The notes under the pieces are model-generated. The model worked only from the letters and a program-made list of their open reading frames with translations. It was not told where the DNA came from and made no database searches. Shown in pieces: positions 34,747 to 46,537 of a stretch of 64,000 bases of DNA. The DNA lies in NCBI GenBank assembly GCA_032871835.1, contig CM065295.1, positions 69,186,687 to 69,250,686 on the forward strand. Reading direction: 5' to 3'. The position numbers and the translations under genes were made by a program. Source of the DNA: Dipteronia dyeriana (taxonomy: Eukaryota; Streptophyta; Magnoliopsida; Sapindales; Sapindaceae). Every line of letters begins with the position of its first letter. Positions within the stretch are counted from its first letter, which is position 1.

Positions 34747-37330
34747 ATAGTTTATTCGGGGGCCACTAACCATGTTTGTTCTTTTTTACAATGGACTGAT
34801 TCTTGGACACAACTAGATGAGCAAGCCTTCTTAATACATGTGGGGTCAGGGGATATCGTGTCGGCACGAGCTGTGTGCGTAATTAGATTACATTTTTGTA
34901 ATAATTATATATTGTCGGACCGATGAATGTTAAAGCTAAGGGTGGTTATGAGTATTATATCACCTTTAAAGATGACTACTCAAGATACGGATACGTCTAC
35001 CTAATGCAACAGAAGTCGTAAACATTTGAAATGTTTAAAGAATTCTGAGCTGAATTTGAGAATCAATTAGGTAGGACTATCAAGTCACTACAATCAGATC
35101 GTGGAGTTGAGTACCTTGACCAAGAGTTTGAAGACTTCATGGTCTAGCATGGGATAGTTTCCCAACTCACAGCTCCCGGTACACCTCAGCAAAATGGTGT
35201 AACGGAGAGGAGAAATAGAACCCTGATGGTAATGGTGAGATCTATGATTAGTTTCTCATCATTACCAAATTCTTTTTGGGGATATTCATTACAAACAGCG
35301 ACATACATTTTGAATGTAGTGCCATCCAAATATGTTCCTAAGACTCCCCTAGAGTTGTGGAATGGTCGTAAAGCTAGTTTACAACATTTCCGCATATGGG
35401 GGTGTCCAGCACACGTGCTGAAGAATAGAACTGGAAAGCTAGACTCCAAGTCTTTTGTCTGCCTGTTTGTAGGATACTCCAAGGAGACCAAATGTGGACA
35501 CCTCTATAGTCCTGAAGACAACAAAGTATTTGTATCGACAAACACAACGTTTCTTGAGGACAATTACTAGTGACCATAAACCTCGTTCCAAGAGTGAATT
35601 AAATAAGTTGGAGCCTGGTAAGACTAATGCTTCATCAACAAGAGTTGTTGATCCACAAACATCTGAGAGTCAGATGGTTCCTGATCAGGATACACTACCA
35701 CCTAGATGTAGTGAGAGGGTTGTGAGACAACATGAATGCTATTTAGCTATAAGTAAGAGACAAGGTGTTGTCTCGGCTGATAGTGTGGATAATCGTTGAC
35801 GTTTAAGAATGCAATGGAAGATCTTGATAAAGAGGAATGACTTAAAGCCATAAATCTCGAGATGGAGTCCATGTACTCAAACTCAGTCTGGGATCTTGTA
35901 GACTTACCAGATGGGGTAAAACTCATAGGGTGTAAGTGGATCTATAAGAGAAAGAGAGGAGTAGACGGAAAGATAGAGACCTTCAAGGCAAGGCTAGTGG
36001 CCAAGGGTTATATCTAGAAAGAGGGGGTCGATTATGAAGAGACCTTCTCGCCAGTAGCCATGTTTAAGTCTATTAGGATTTTCTTATCCATTGCTGCCTA
36101 TTTCGATTATGAAATTTGGTAAATGGAAGTCAAGACTACATTCTTGAATGGCAATCTTGATGAGAGCATCTATATGATGCAACCAGAGGGATTCGTGTCT
36201 CTATATCAAGAGCAAAAGGTTTGCAAGCTACAAAGGTCCATCTATGGACTTAAGCAAGCATCTAGATCTTGGAACATAAGGTTTGATGATGATCAAAACC
36301 TGTGGCATTAGGCAGAATGTCGATGAGCCTTGTGTCTACAAGCAGAACGTCGATGAGCCTTGTGTCTACAAGCGCATCATTGATAAGAAAGTAGTTTTCT
36401 TGGTCCTATACGTAGATGATATCCTACTCATTGGGAATGATGTGGGAGTGTTGTATGATGTAAAGGGCTGGCTGGCTAGCCAATTCCAAATGAAAGATTT
36501 GAGAGAGGCGAGTTATATTCTAGGGATCCAACTTATAAGGGATCGTAAGAATAAACTCATAACACTGTCTCAGGCATCATTTATTGATAAGATTCTTGTA
36601 TGATTTTTGATACAAAACTCTAAGAAAGGTAATTTACCTTCTAGGCATGGAGTTCACTTGTCTAAGGAACAGTGTCCTAAAATGAGACGTGTACCGTATG
36701 CATCGGCAATAGGTAGCCTCATGTATGCTATGTTATGCACGAGACCGGACATCTGCTATGTAGTGGGAGTAGTCAGTAGATACCAGTCCAACCCAGGATT
36801 GGATCATTGGGTTGTTGTCAAGATAATTCTCAAGTATCTTCGGAGAACGAGAGACTATATGCTAGTGTATTACGGGCAGGATTTGATCCCGTTAGGATAC
36901 ACAAATTTTGATTTTCAGTCAGACAGGGATTCTAGGAAATCCATGTCTGGATCAGTATTCACCCTGGGTGGTGGATCCATTGTGTGGAGAAGTATCAAGC
37001 AATCTTGCATTGTTGACTCTACCCTGAAAACCGAATATGTAGCCGCTTGTGAAGCAGCTAAAAAGGTTGTTTGATTCCGTAAGTTCTTGAGTGATCTAGA
37101 AGTTGTTCCAGATCTGGATAGGCCCATCACATTTTATTGTGATAACAAATGTGTTGTGGCTAATTTCAAAGAACCAAGAAGCCACAAGAGAGGGAAGCAT
37201 ATAGAGAGAAAGTATAATCTCATTAGAGAGATAATGCAGAGAGGAGATGTGATTGTAACAAAGATAGCCTCACAAGACAATCATGTTGATCTATTTACAA
37301 AGACCTTACAGGCTAAAGTGTTTTCGGGGT
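34747..37330 (+). pseudogene. pol of the copia element (protease remnant, integrase, RT, RNase H)
   Basis: The protease active site survives as SGATNHVC near 34755-34780, with Tyr where the catalytic Asp is normal. The rest of protease and the integrase zinc region are largely deleted (about 34870-34920). Integrase core motifs are legible: DDYSRYGYV (34972), SDRGVEY (35096) and [15 protein letters not shown] (35178). RT starts near 35860 (CKWIYKRKRG), includes SIYGLKQASRSWN (36238) and the catalytic LYVDDILLIGN (36400). RNase H is at 36607-37330, with SGSVFTLGGGSIVWRS and an FYCDNKCVVANF segment. Stops occur at 35018, 35146, 36014, 36121, 36603 and 37072. A 30-bp tandem duplication lies in RT at 36310-36369. 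Order integrase before RT is diagnostic of copia. Confidence 0.88.
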
Positions 37331-37377
37331 CACCTAGATGGTCTAGGGTTACGAGACATGCCCCACATGCTTTAGTG

Positions 37378-37389
37378 CAAGTGGGAGAT
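37378..37389 (+). other. Polypurine tract of the copia element
   Basis: CAAGTGGGAGAT lies directly before the TG of the 3' LTR, the usual form in plant copia elements. Confidence 0.75.
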
Positions 37390-38868
37390 TGTTGGGGTTT
37401 ATGCCCTAAAGATGTAATTTGTAAATGGATTTATGAAATAAATAAATAAAAAGTTCAATTCATTCTTGTTATGTTTTTATTTTATAAACTTGTGCATATA
37501 TTTAACATCCAAGATTGCCAGATGTAATCTCAAACTGTGTATGTGAGTGTCATATACGGATGGATACAGTAAGAGACGTGCAATCTAAAGAGTCCAAAGA
37601 TAGCAAATAAAATTGGGTACTTTATTTGTGGTTAATCTATAGTCGCGGTCCATTTCGTAATGTACGATGATTCTATCATGAATCATTTATATGAAATATA
37701 GGAATGGAGCCACCTTGTATGATGTGATCATATAGAACTGAGTCATGATCTATATGAATCTCTCACCAAGATCCGTTTATCCATGAGATTCATAAATATC
37801 AACTAATGATGGCTATATGTGGGTGATCTTAATCCTGAGTGTCTTATCGACTCCTTCAGGTTAAATCGTAGTCTTTGATATACCATAGGTGTGGTCAGAT
37901 GCATTTCCTGATCAATATACTCCGTATGTTGGGATTACGGTTTGGCTTGTGGCTGGGAAGATTTGTACATAATAGTGAAATCCACTCTTTCTTGTGAGAA
38001 GTAGATGGTAGTTCCCTTAAGGGTTGATTCAGGGCTTGGAAAATATGAGTGCTCTCCTAATTCCATGAGGAAATAGGATTTATTGTCAATTAGAGAATCA
38101 ACGGTACTTAAAGGATATATGTAATTAGAGGGGTATAACAGACATTATGACCCAGCTCTAATTATGAACTACTATGGAGGATCACACCATGTGTAATAGC
38201 TATATCGATGGACACCGAGTTGTATCGGTCTGTGTAAAAGCGTCTGCTGTTGAGAGAGTGCAGCTTCGGGTTTTTAGTGGAATAACACCGGAGTTAATAA
38301 TCAAATAATATTAATTAAAGAGTTTAATTAATTATTCCGAGGATTATTGGAGCTCAAAATACTGTGGGTCCATTAGGTCCCCTTGCTAGCCCGATCGATT
38401 TAGGTAACAAGGGTCACGGTTAATTAATTGGATTGTCCAATTAATTGTGTTACAAAAGTGACACGTATATATTCGAGAATTAATTGAATAATGAGATTAT
38501 TTAATTAATGAATTTTAATAGTTAAATTAATTAAATAATTAGATTATTTAATTATATTGATAATTATGAATTATGAATTAACTATTAAATGGAGGGTATT
38601 AGTTGATATATGGATTTAGGTGAAGATAAATTAGTAGGATTATTTTATTTTACTAAATCATTTATCTAAGTATTTGAATTTAAGTTTAAATTTAAAATAC
38701 TTTTTATCACTTTTAATATATTAGATATATTTGAAAATGATAATTAAAAGATATATATCAATGAATAACACAATAGATTGTATTAGATGCAAATTGGTGT
38801 GTGCACATGAAACAATAGTCAAAAGAAGAATTTGCATATGATGCAAATACCTGATACACACATAATAT

Positions 38869-38930
<62 letters not shown>

Positions 38931-39472
38931 ATCGAAAAGGCAGGCGTGGGCAAGATTTCTATATATTTGTGAAAGAAAAAGGGTTATATATATATATATT
39001 GGTGCAGGCTTGATATATAGATGTGTAGGCATCATATATATATATATATATATTGTTTTTGGAGATATGGAACCACATCTGTCAATATATTTTTTGCATG
39101 AGATGCAATTCATGTGTACGTGAAATCTATACACCAAATTGAGAAGAAGAGTTTCTTCAAGTATTTCTCTACATCCTCTATTTAAGTTCCTGAGACCGTG
39201 ACGTGCCCACACGCAGTTATCAGTGCTGGGAAATAGTGAGGAAGATCGAGTGGTTCAGATAGGGGCATAAATTAAAGTGAAGAAGCCTCCAAACGTTGGT
39301 ATGATTTTCTTCTGATTTTATTGATTACAATTTCCTGCGTTTACATATTGTATGTATTAGTTCCGAAAAATAATTACGATCCAAAGTTCACTGGTCCCAG
39401 ATACAGATTATGATCTATATAAAAAAATTAAAACCTAATTCCGCTGCGTGACCGGTGAACAGTGTTTCAACA
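37390..39472 (+). repeat. 3' LTR of the copia element
   Basis: It starts TGTTGGGGTTTATGCCC and ends GTTTCAACA. It contains a long (TA)n tract at about 38878-38924 and another near 39036-39052. It matches 23810-25853 throughout. Confidence 0.9.
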
Positions 39473-39808
39473 AATAGGTCATGGGCTTTTATATAAATTT
39501 AAAGTTGTTTGTAACTTTGTAAAAGTGATCATTTTGGTCCCTGACTTTTTAAATTGTACCCCTTTCGTCCTTCAGTTAAAATTCCATCAGTCAAAGGGTA
39601 TTTAATTTTTTTTGACTTGTTTAAAAACAAAAACAAAAAAAAAATTAAAAAAATTAAAATTAGATATTAACAATTAAAATTTTGAATATAGTTAACAAAA
39701 AATTTCATATAATTTATATGGTTATTTTTGACAATTTTCACTGAATTTTATTAGAATTAATAATTTTTTGTGGATGTTGGTGGGATTTTATTATTTTTTT
39801 TAAATAGC
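39473..39808. other. Short AT-rich region with one arm of a TIR-type repeat
   Basis: About 39515-39620 (TTTTGGTCCCTGACTTTT... TCAGTTAAAATTCC... GTCAAAGGG) resembles the inner part of the right arm of the TIR element at 50601-52122 in reverse. Only one arm is present. The rest is AT-rich with no gene. Confidence 0.5.
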
Positions 39809-41018
39809 AAATTGCACTAAACCTCCCTAAGGTTTGCTCACTTGTACCCAAAACTAACTTTATCATAAATTGTTACTCACACCTCCTATCGTTAGTCAAA
39901 ATTGATCAAACTTAACCATTGGCCAACTTTGACCGTAAAAAATAAGGGTATTTTTTACCATTCAAACATTTTAAAAAGTATTAAAAATAAAAAAATATTA
40001 AAAATACAAATTAATTTTAAAAATACAGAAAATATTTTTTTGAAAAATAAAATGGATCTCATATTTATAAAAAAAAAACAATGAGAGAGGTGAGTCTCTA
40101 CCGTCCATCAAGATAGATGGATGTTGGAGATTCAATCTCACGTGGATCCATGGAGATTTGATATGTTGTAGAAAATCCACAAACACAATTACAAACACAA
40201 ATCTAATTCGCATGCAAATAATGAAAGAAATAAAGAAGAAAGGAAACTACACAAGAAATTTAATATGGTTCAGCGAAAGCTTATATCCATGAAGCGCACT
40301 AGCATTAAAAGTCACTATCAAAGTTCGATTACAATCTCTCTATCTCTTTCTTTTTGCCTATCTACAAATTGCTCACAACCTCTCTTGCTACTTTCTACAC
40401 TTTCTAGGTTATACAATAATGTGGGGAAACAATAGTATTTATATTAGAGCATAAGGGTAGGCTGAATCCCACAAGCAATCTTTTTCTTTACGCCCAAGTT
40501 TCCTTAACGCTCGTGGATTTCGTCGTCACCGTGGTTTGCAGCCCAAGCCCTACACTGCAGTAAACATTTGTGAAGCACAACTCAAAATACTGTAGTTGCT
40601 TCTACCGTGGTCTATACCGCGTAACACCTCTATGAAGTTTTGCTTCTTTTGCGGTGGTATGTGCACCTCAGTTTTGGCAACGATCTTCTTCGTGAGAAAC
40701 CTCTGTGAACTTCCACGGTTGACACCATTATTGGTGTCCCGCGGTTCATACCTCGATATTCTTCCTTGGTTGATTATTAGGCTTCACAAACCTAACAATT
40801 TTTGACTTGTGACTAAAACTCGAGTAGATTTTTTCCTCCCTCGATGACTAATGGATAGTTACGGTACAATTATCCCCATTTGTCTTCAACCTTGAAGACC
40901 CATTGAAGTTGTACAAAGCTCTAATTTCTCCACTCTCGCTGGCTTTGTTAACATGTCAGTCAGATTATTTCTTCTTGTGATCTTCATAAGCTTATATGCT
41001 TGATCCTTGAATGGAACA

Positions 41019-41207
41019 TCAAATTCTTGACCAAGTGTACTCCATTTGACTTTCACTATGTAACATATTCATCAATTGCTTGAATCCCAACTCTGCTAAC
41101 AACACATGTAACCATATCATTTCCTTGCTAGCTTCCGTCACAGTCGTATACACGCACAAACCTTTGAAATTGGGGTACGACTTCTGATGTGCGACTTTGA
41201 TTCTCAC
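41019..41207 (-). pseudogene. RNase H fragment of the minus-strand copia element
   Basis: The short open frame includes VTEASKEMIWLHVLLAELGF, the conserved (T/A)EASKE-IWL-LL-ELG segment of copia RNase H. Only about 60 codons remain, and the part with the next catalytic Asp is absent. Confidence 0.75.
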
Positions 41208-41499
41208 ATTTCTCCAAACTTAAAATAATTACACTTTGCCCATAAATCTCCATTTCATGCTAAAAATACCCTTGAACTCGTAAAAAACACTTATAAACAC
41301 AATTAACTCCTAAAACACTAAAAAAACAAGCACAAAAGCTAGGAATGGGTGCTCAAATGATATACATACTTAGAGTGATCATTACACCTTACACAAATCT
41401 GTAGTGATGCAGTTCTCGAATAACTCCCTCCCCCTAAGTCCAACACTCAAGACTCTGTCTTGCTTTACAAAAAGCATATGAGGCAATCGTTAGACTCCT

Positions 41500-42160
41500 C
41501 TAAAATAAAGTTCGCGTCGCTCTTGCCATAGTCTTTCTTGGAAGACCTACACTCACTCGAGTAGTAGCCCATCTTGCCACAATTCTAGTACTCGATGTCT
41601 TTCTTGCTTTACTGCTGGTTACCCGAATCATTGCTCTAACGATTCCTGTACTTGGTTCTTCCCTTTGACTTTGATATTCCCTATTGATTCTTATTTAGAT
41701 TTTTGTTACTACCTTCTCCACCTTTCCTATTCAATGTTGAAGATAATGCTCACGATTCCTATTCACACATCATGATTTACTCGGTCATGATCATGTTCAC
41801 AACCTTGTAGAAGTTCAACTTCTCTTTTCCAAATGAATTGGCAATCGATTGACACATTGTTTTCCAACTCTTCAGCATCTGGGTGAGAATTATGCCACAT
41901 AACAACTCATCATCGAATAACATAGACATCGAATTTAACCCATTTGTCACCACGTTGAACTAGTTTAGGTGATCCTTGAAACACTGATTTTCTGATATCT
42001 TCATATTTACAAGTTTATGGATTATATGGGCTTTTCTTTCTGTAGAAAGATGCTCGTATAAACTCAATAACGCCTTCATGAGATATGCTGTTGTATCTTC
42101 ACCCTTGATTTTTTTGAAGGCGACTAATGTCGAGAAATTGATTCAAATTGCTCATAATTC
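41500..42160 (-). pseudogene. gag remnant of the minus-strand copia element
   Basis: Minus-strand fragments read ALLSLYEHLSTERKAHIIHK and LVNMKISENQ near 42080-41980, as in the copia Gag helical region (Leu-Tyr-x-x-Leu... Met-x-x-x-x-Ser/Asn pattern), then FDDELLCGIILTQMLKS near 41930-41880. Near 41590-41545 a zinc knuckle remains as NCGKMGYYSSECRSSKK, with the first Cys lost and the His replaced by Tyr. Frames are broken throughout. Confidence 0.65.
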
Positions 42161-44427
42161 CTTACAGTATAAAAACATCCACTCTGCACCAGTCATGCTC
42201 ATTGGCATCCGTTGAACCAACTACTCTATGTTGGACCAACCAACCAGTCATGCCCACGTCCTTCAGCTTCTACACTAGCGGCAAATACAAGTTCTTCTAG
42301 TACATATAATCCTTTATTTGTATCCTTTAAAAACTGAAATTCATACCATCGAATTTCTCAACCATGTATGAATCCTTCTTTGATCACATCTTCACTGGAC
42401 GAAATCGCTTCCCTCAATAAATCCTATGTTTACGTAAAACTCTAGATTCACTGAACCTCTACATTCGCAAACAATATTACAAATGTAGATATAAATCGTA
42501 CATAGAAAATGAAAGCAATGAAGGAGTACAGAAACGACGCGAGAAATTTCTAGGTTCAGCATAAACCTACATCCACGGAGTGCACCGCCACTCAAATCCA
42601 CTATCAAAGTTAAATTACCATATATCTGTCTCTTTACACATTGCTCACAGCCTCTCTTGCTATTTTCTACACTAACTAGGTTATCTAATAATGTGGGGAA
42701 ACAATAGTACCTATATCAAAGCATTAGGGTAGGCCAAATTCCATACAAAGTCTTTTTCTTTCCGCCTAAGTTTCCCTGACACGCGAGGATTTTGTTGTCA
42801 CCATGGTCAGGGCCACGGTCTGCAGTATGTGCCCTGCATCGTGGTAAACCTCTGTGAAGCACCACTCGGGATACCGCGGTTGCTTCCACGACAGTTTACA
42901 CCGCGTAACACCTATGTGAACTTCTGTTACTTGTGTCACGGTCTTTTTTGTGAGAATCGTACAACTGTTGGTGCATTACAGTTCGTTGCACGATCTTCTT
43001 CCATGGCTGATTCTTCAGGTTTCACAAACCCAACAAGATCTTCATTGTTCTAGTTTTATTCTTAGAACCCATCTCTATAGACTATAATCACCACCACATT
43101 CATCACCTATGTATTTCTCTGTTTCATCAACCTTCCACAACATTTCAACACGCTTCTCATCAACCCGATCGTTTCGAAGTTGACTTTCGATCGAGATTCC
43201 TTTTTGAGCACATTGAAGTTAACCTTCAAACAAAGATTCTTCTTCTTCTTCTTTTGCTCACCGACCTCGATCTCCACTAATTGTTGTATGGTTTAAGAGC
43301 TTTTGGGTTGTGTAGTCCGAAAATAAGGGAGGTTTCGATTTTCGCCTCCCCCATTCACTGCCAAGGGAGGCTGGATCCTCCCCACCACAAATTGGACCTC
43401 CCTAACCGTGCATCCCCCCTTCGCAACGTGGGGAACGGATATCCATGGAGATCTCCACTTCTCTCATTTTTTTTTTGTTTTTTTTTTACCTTTTTCTTGC
43501 CTTTTTAAAAATAAAAATATTTTTATCCTCTACCATCCATCTCAAAGATGGAAATCCATTTATAATAAAGTTCATATTTAAAAAAAAAAATTGTTTTTTA
43601 AAGTTTATTTTGTTTTTAAATTTCTATTATTTTTTATTTTTTATTTTTATTAATTCAATTCAATTTTCAATTTTTAAAATTTTATTTGATCTCCACCATC
43701 CATGATTGAGATGAATAATGGAGATCCATTAAAAAAATGTTTGTTTTTTTTTGTTTTTTAGTTTAATTTAGGGATCATGGGTAAAACATTTTATGATTCT
43801 GAGTGCAACAGGTTAAACTTAAACTTATTTAAACATCTTTATCATAAATTTAGTCTTTTGATGGTAAAAATTGGTCAACGGTTAAGTTTAACCAAGTTTG
43901 ACTAACAGTACGGGATGTTGGTGTCAATTTATGATAAAGATGTTTCTGAGTGCAAGAGGGCAATGCTTAAGGATGTTTAGTACAATTTACTCTTTCACAA
44001 ATAATTTTATATAATTGCTTTAGGGTTAATTGTACAAATACCCTTGAGTTTAGAAGATATTGTATGCACATTTAACTTTTTCTTTAATTGCACAAATCTC
44101 CACTATAAAATATGACAACTTTTACTTGTAACAGGTGACTATATGGATATGATGAAAAGATACAAATGTCATTGACCAATATTTATATAGTTATTGATCA
44201 ACCTATAAATAATTAGAAATTTACCATATAACTTTATAACATTATAAATTCACCATATAACTTTATAACATTATAAATTCACCACAATCCATCAGACACT
44301 CCCTTCTTCGTTCTTCCTCTTTAGTCCAAAAATCCAACACACTGAAAGAAAAAGAAAAAGAAAAAAAATAACAATCACACCTTATTCTTTAATCAATTAA
44401 ATAAATAAATAAATCTATAAAAGTCCA

Positions 44428-46412
44428 TCTGTTAGTTCATCGGTTTTTGATTGACTTATTTCGATTGACAAACCACATTTGGGGATAATTATGCAAGGGT
44501 AGTTTAGGTCGGCTTTGCTCATGATCAAGTTCAAACTTCAAAGGTATATCACTTGTTTAACTCTTTGAAGAGATTTAATTGCACACACACACTAACATGC
44601 ATTTATATTGACATGCATTTATTTATTGTTTCTCATTGCTCACGTGTGTATTCCTTCACAATCACACTTGCACTTCATGTATTTTTTTTATTGCATCTAT
44701 GATTGCATTAATGTTTCCATGATCATGCATTTCTTTTAATCATATGATTACTTATTGTGTGCATTGAGTTAGATTTGATTTGGTTATTTTAAGTATTGTG
44801 TCTAGTTTCCAAAGAATGGTTTTCAATGATTTAAGTATTTTTCAAAACTGACATTTGTACGATCTTATTACCATAACATTTTATACATTACTTCAAAATG
44901 ATTTTTGAAAATTTTTGTACAAATTAGACACCCATACCTTTCCAATAGTATATTATTTGTAATATTTCATGACCGTTTGGATTGGTTTTGAAATCTCCGA
45001 AGTGACCATAAAAACAATGCATCTCTGTTGGTGTCCGTTTCTGACCTTTGGTCACTTATTTGACCATAACTTTTTCTACAGTCATCCAAATCATATTTTG
45101 TTAATTGAAGTAGAAATTAGACTTCCATACCTTTCTAATGGTATATTATACAAAAGGTTTCAAAGTCGTTTGGTCACATTTTGATATGCTTGAATTTCAA
45201 GGTAAATTGTTGAGAGCAGATTTCGCTCAACGTTTCGCCCCCTCTAGGTGCGAACAACTAGCGAAAAGTTTGACAGCCCTTTTCACTCCCAAACTCTTCG
45301 CCCCCTCAAGGGGCGAAACTAGTTGAGAAAAACATGTTTGGGCAAAAACGTCTTTTCTTGTGCAGCTCATTTTTACACATTATATATATTATCTTCTTCC
45401 CAAATCAGACATAGAACTCTGAAATTGAATCATCAAGAGAGAGAAATTGACTCCTAGAGAGAGAGAGCTCCCAAGAACACTTTTGTACTCAACCAAATCC
45501 CCATCAAGCATGGGTCTTCATATGTTTCATGACTAGGTAATCTCTACATACCTTAGAACTTGGTGTTTCATTACTAGGCCATGTTTATCTAGGAATAACA
45601 TTTATTGCTTAATGAATGTATGCTTTTATGTTTAATTGCAATTATAACATGTTTGGGTTGTTGATTGTTAGTTGAGACGTTTGTTTGTGATAGCTAGTGT
45701 TTAGGACAATTTTACCCTTCTAGCTAAATCTTTATGCTTTGCATTTAGATATTGTTTGGGTCTAATTGATTGCATTTGTTAATTGCAATGATTGTTCTTT
45801 GCCATGTTTCATGACCACTTTTGTTGATTGGCTTTTGTTTGATAACTAGATATTAGCCTCTCATAGCTATATCTAGTTAGGTCTTCTTGCACTTGCATTT
45901 AGATATTGATATTTACGAATTGCATTTATTGACATCTTTGAATTCCTAGATAAGCATTTAGTGTAGCCTAGAACTACTTGCATGTTTGAATATTTCATCA
46001 TATTCACTTAGGTTGTTTTGACTCTTCATTGAGGTTAAGTCTTGTGACTAATTGGTTAGTACACAAGAATGTTGATCAAGAATCAATATTAAGGCCTTCT
46101 GGGTAGAGTGAAAGGGTTAGTAACTGGAGGGTGTGATGGGAGGTCAACCTAGGTTGTAAACTTTCATTCAATAGTGGATTTGAAGATCGAATGTGTGGTG
46201 CACATATCAGCCCGTGGTTTTTCCCATTTGGAGGGTTTCAGCGTAAAGATCAAGTGTTCATTTAATTTTCCACATTTTACACTTGATGTTGTATGTTTAT
46301 TTCATTGGATGAATTTTGAATATTGACTTATCAAGAAAAAGTGGTAATTGACTTGATTAAAACTTATTCCCCCCCTAAGGGTATAGACATACACACTTTC
46401 TAGGGAATTTCA
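44428..46412 (+). repeat. 5' LTR of the truncated gag-only element
   Basis: About 1985 bp. The 3' end (TAGGGAATTTCA) is clear from the adjoining primer-binding site; the 5' start (TGTTAGTTC) is my best guess. It is well diverged from 26043-28433, so the two insertions are from different subfamilies or times. Confidence 0.75.
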
Positions 46413-46415
46413 ATT

Positions 46416-46430
46416 TGGTATCAAATAAGG
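46416..46430 (+). other. Primer-binding site of the truncated gag-only element
   Basis: TGGTATCAAATAAGG four bases after the LTR end; the first eight bases match the initiator-tRNA primer site of copia elements. Confidence 0.7.
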
Positions 46431-46537
46431 TGTCTATACATACTTAGGTGATCCATGTTTTGTGTTCGTCTTGCATTTTTCATTTTGCTTGTTTGTTTGT
46501 TGCATTTCATCTGCATCTCATTTATAACCCAAACACT

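Larger units (their letters stand above)
23810..39472 (+). mobile_element. Ty1/copia LTR retrotransposon, interrupted by a nested gag-only element
   Basis: LTRs of about 2.04 and 2.08 kb (23810-25853 and 37390-39472) flank a methionine-type primer-binding site, gag, protease remnant, integrase, RT and RNase H in copia order, and a purine tract. Without the nested element (26043-32573) the copia is about 9.1 kb. All reading frames are broken. The outer end of the 5' LTR is degraded (TTATGGCA where the 3' LTR has TGTTGGGG). No target duplication is visible between the flanks. Confidence 0.88.
40164..43035 (-). mobile_element. Internally deleted copia element, minus strand
   Basis: LTR copies at 40164-40797 and about 42450-43035 share a TTCACAAACC(T/C)AACA end, an AATGTGGGGAAACAATAGTA word and other segments. 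Read on the minus strand, the 5' LTR (right) is followed by gag (about 42160-41500), then directly by an RNase H fragment (41207-41019), then the 3' LTR (left). Protease, integrase and RT are missing. A primer-binding site was not recognised. Confidence 0.75.
39809..43988. mobile_element. TIR element with a nested copia element inside
   Basis: The left end (39809-39935) and the reverse complement of the right end (about 43860-43988) match over about 130 bp: AAATTG(C/T)ACTAAAC(C/A)TCC at the tips, then a TTTATCATAAATTG word, GTTAGTCAAA and AAACTTAACC. Inner arms also share a CATGGAGAT word and imperfect GATGG repeats. No transposase is seen. Length of terminal repeats and tip sequence suggest a Mutator-like non-autonomous element, but I could not find its target duplication. 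A copia element (40164-43035) occupies most of the interior. Confidence 0.65.

Noticed and set aside
38721..39212. A 163-codon minus-strand open frame
   Set aside because: Built largely from TA-repeat translation (runs of Ile-Tyr) within the copia 3' LTR.
40596..40805. Open frames in 40596-40805 and 42829-43053 as a small gene family
   Set aside because: They are equivalent parts of the two LTRs of the minus-strand copia element.
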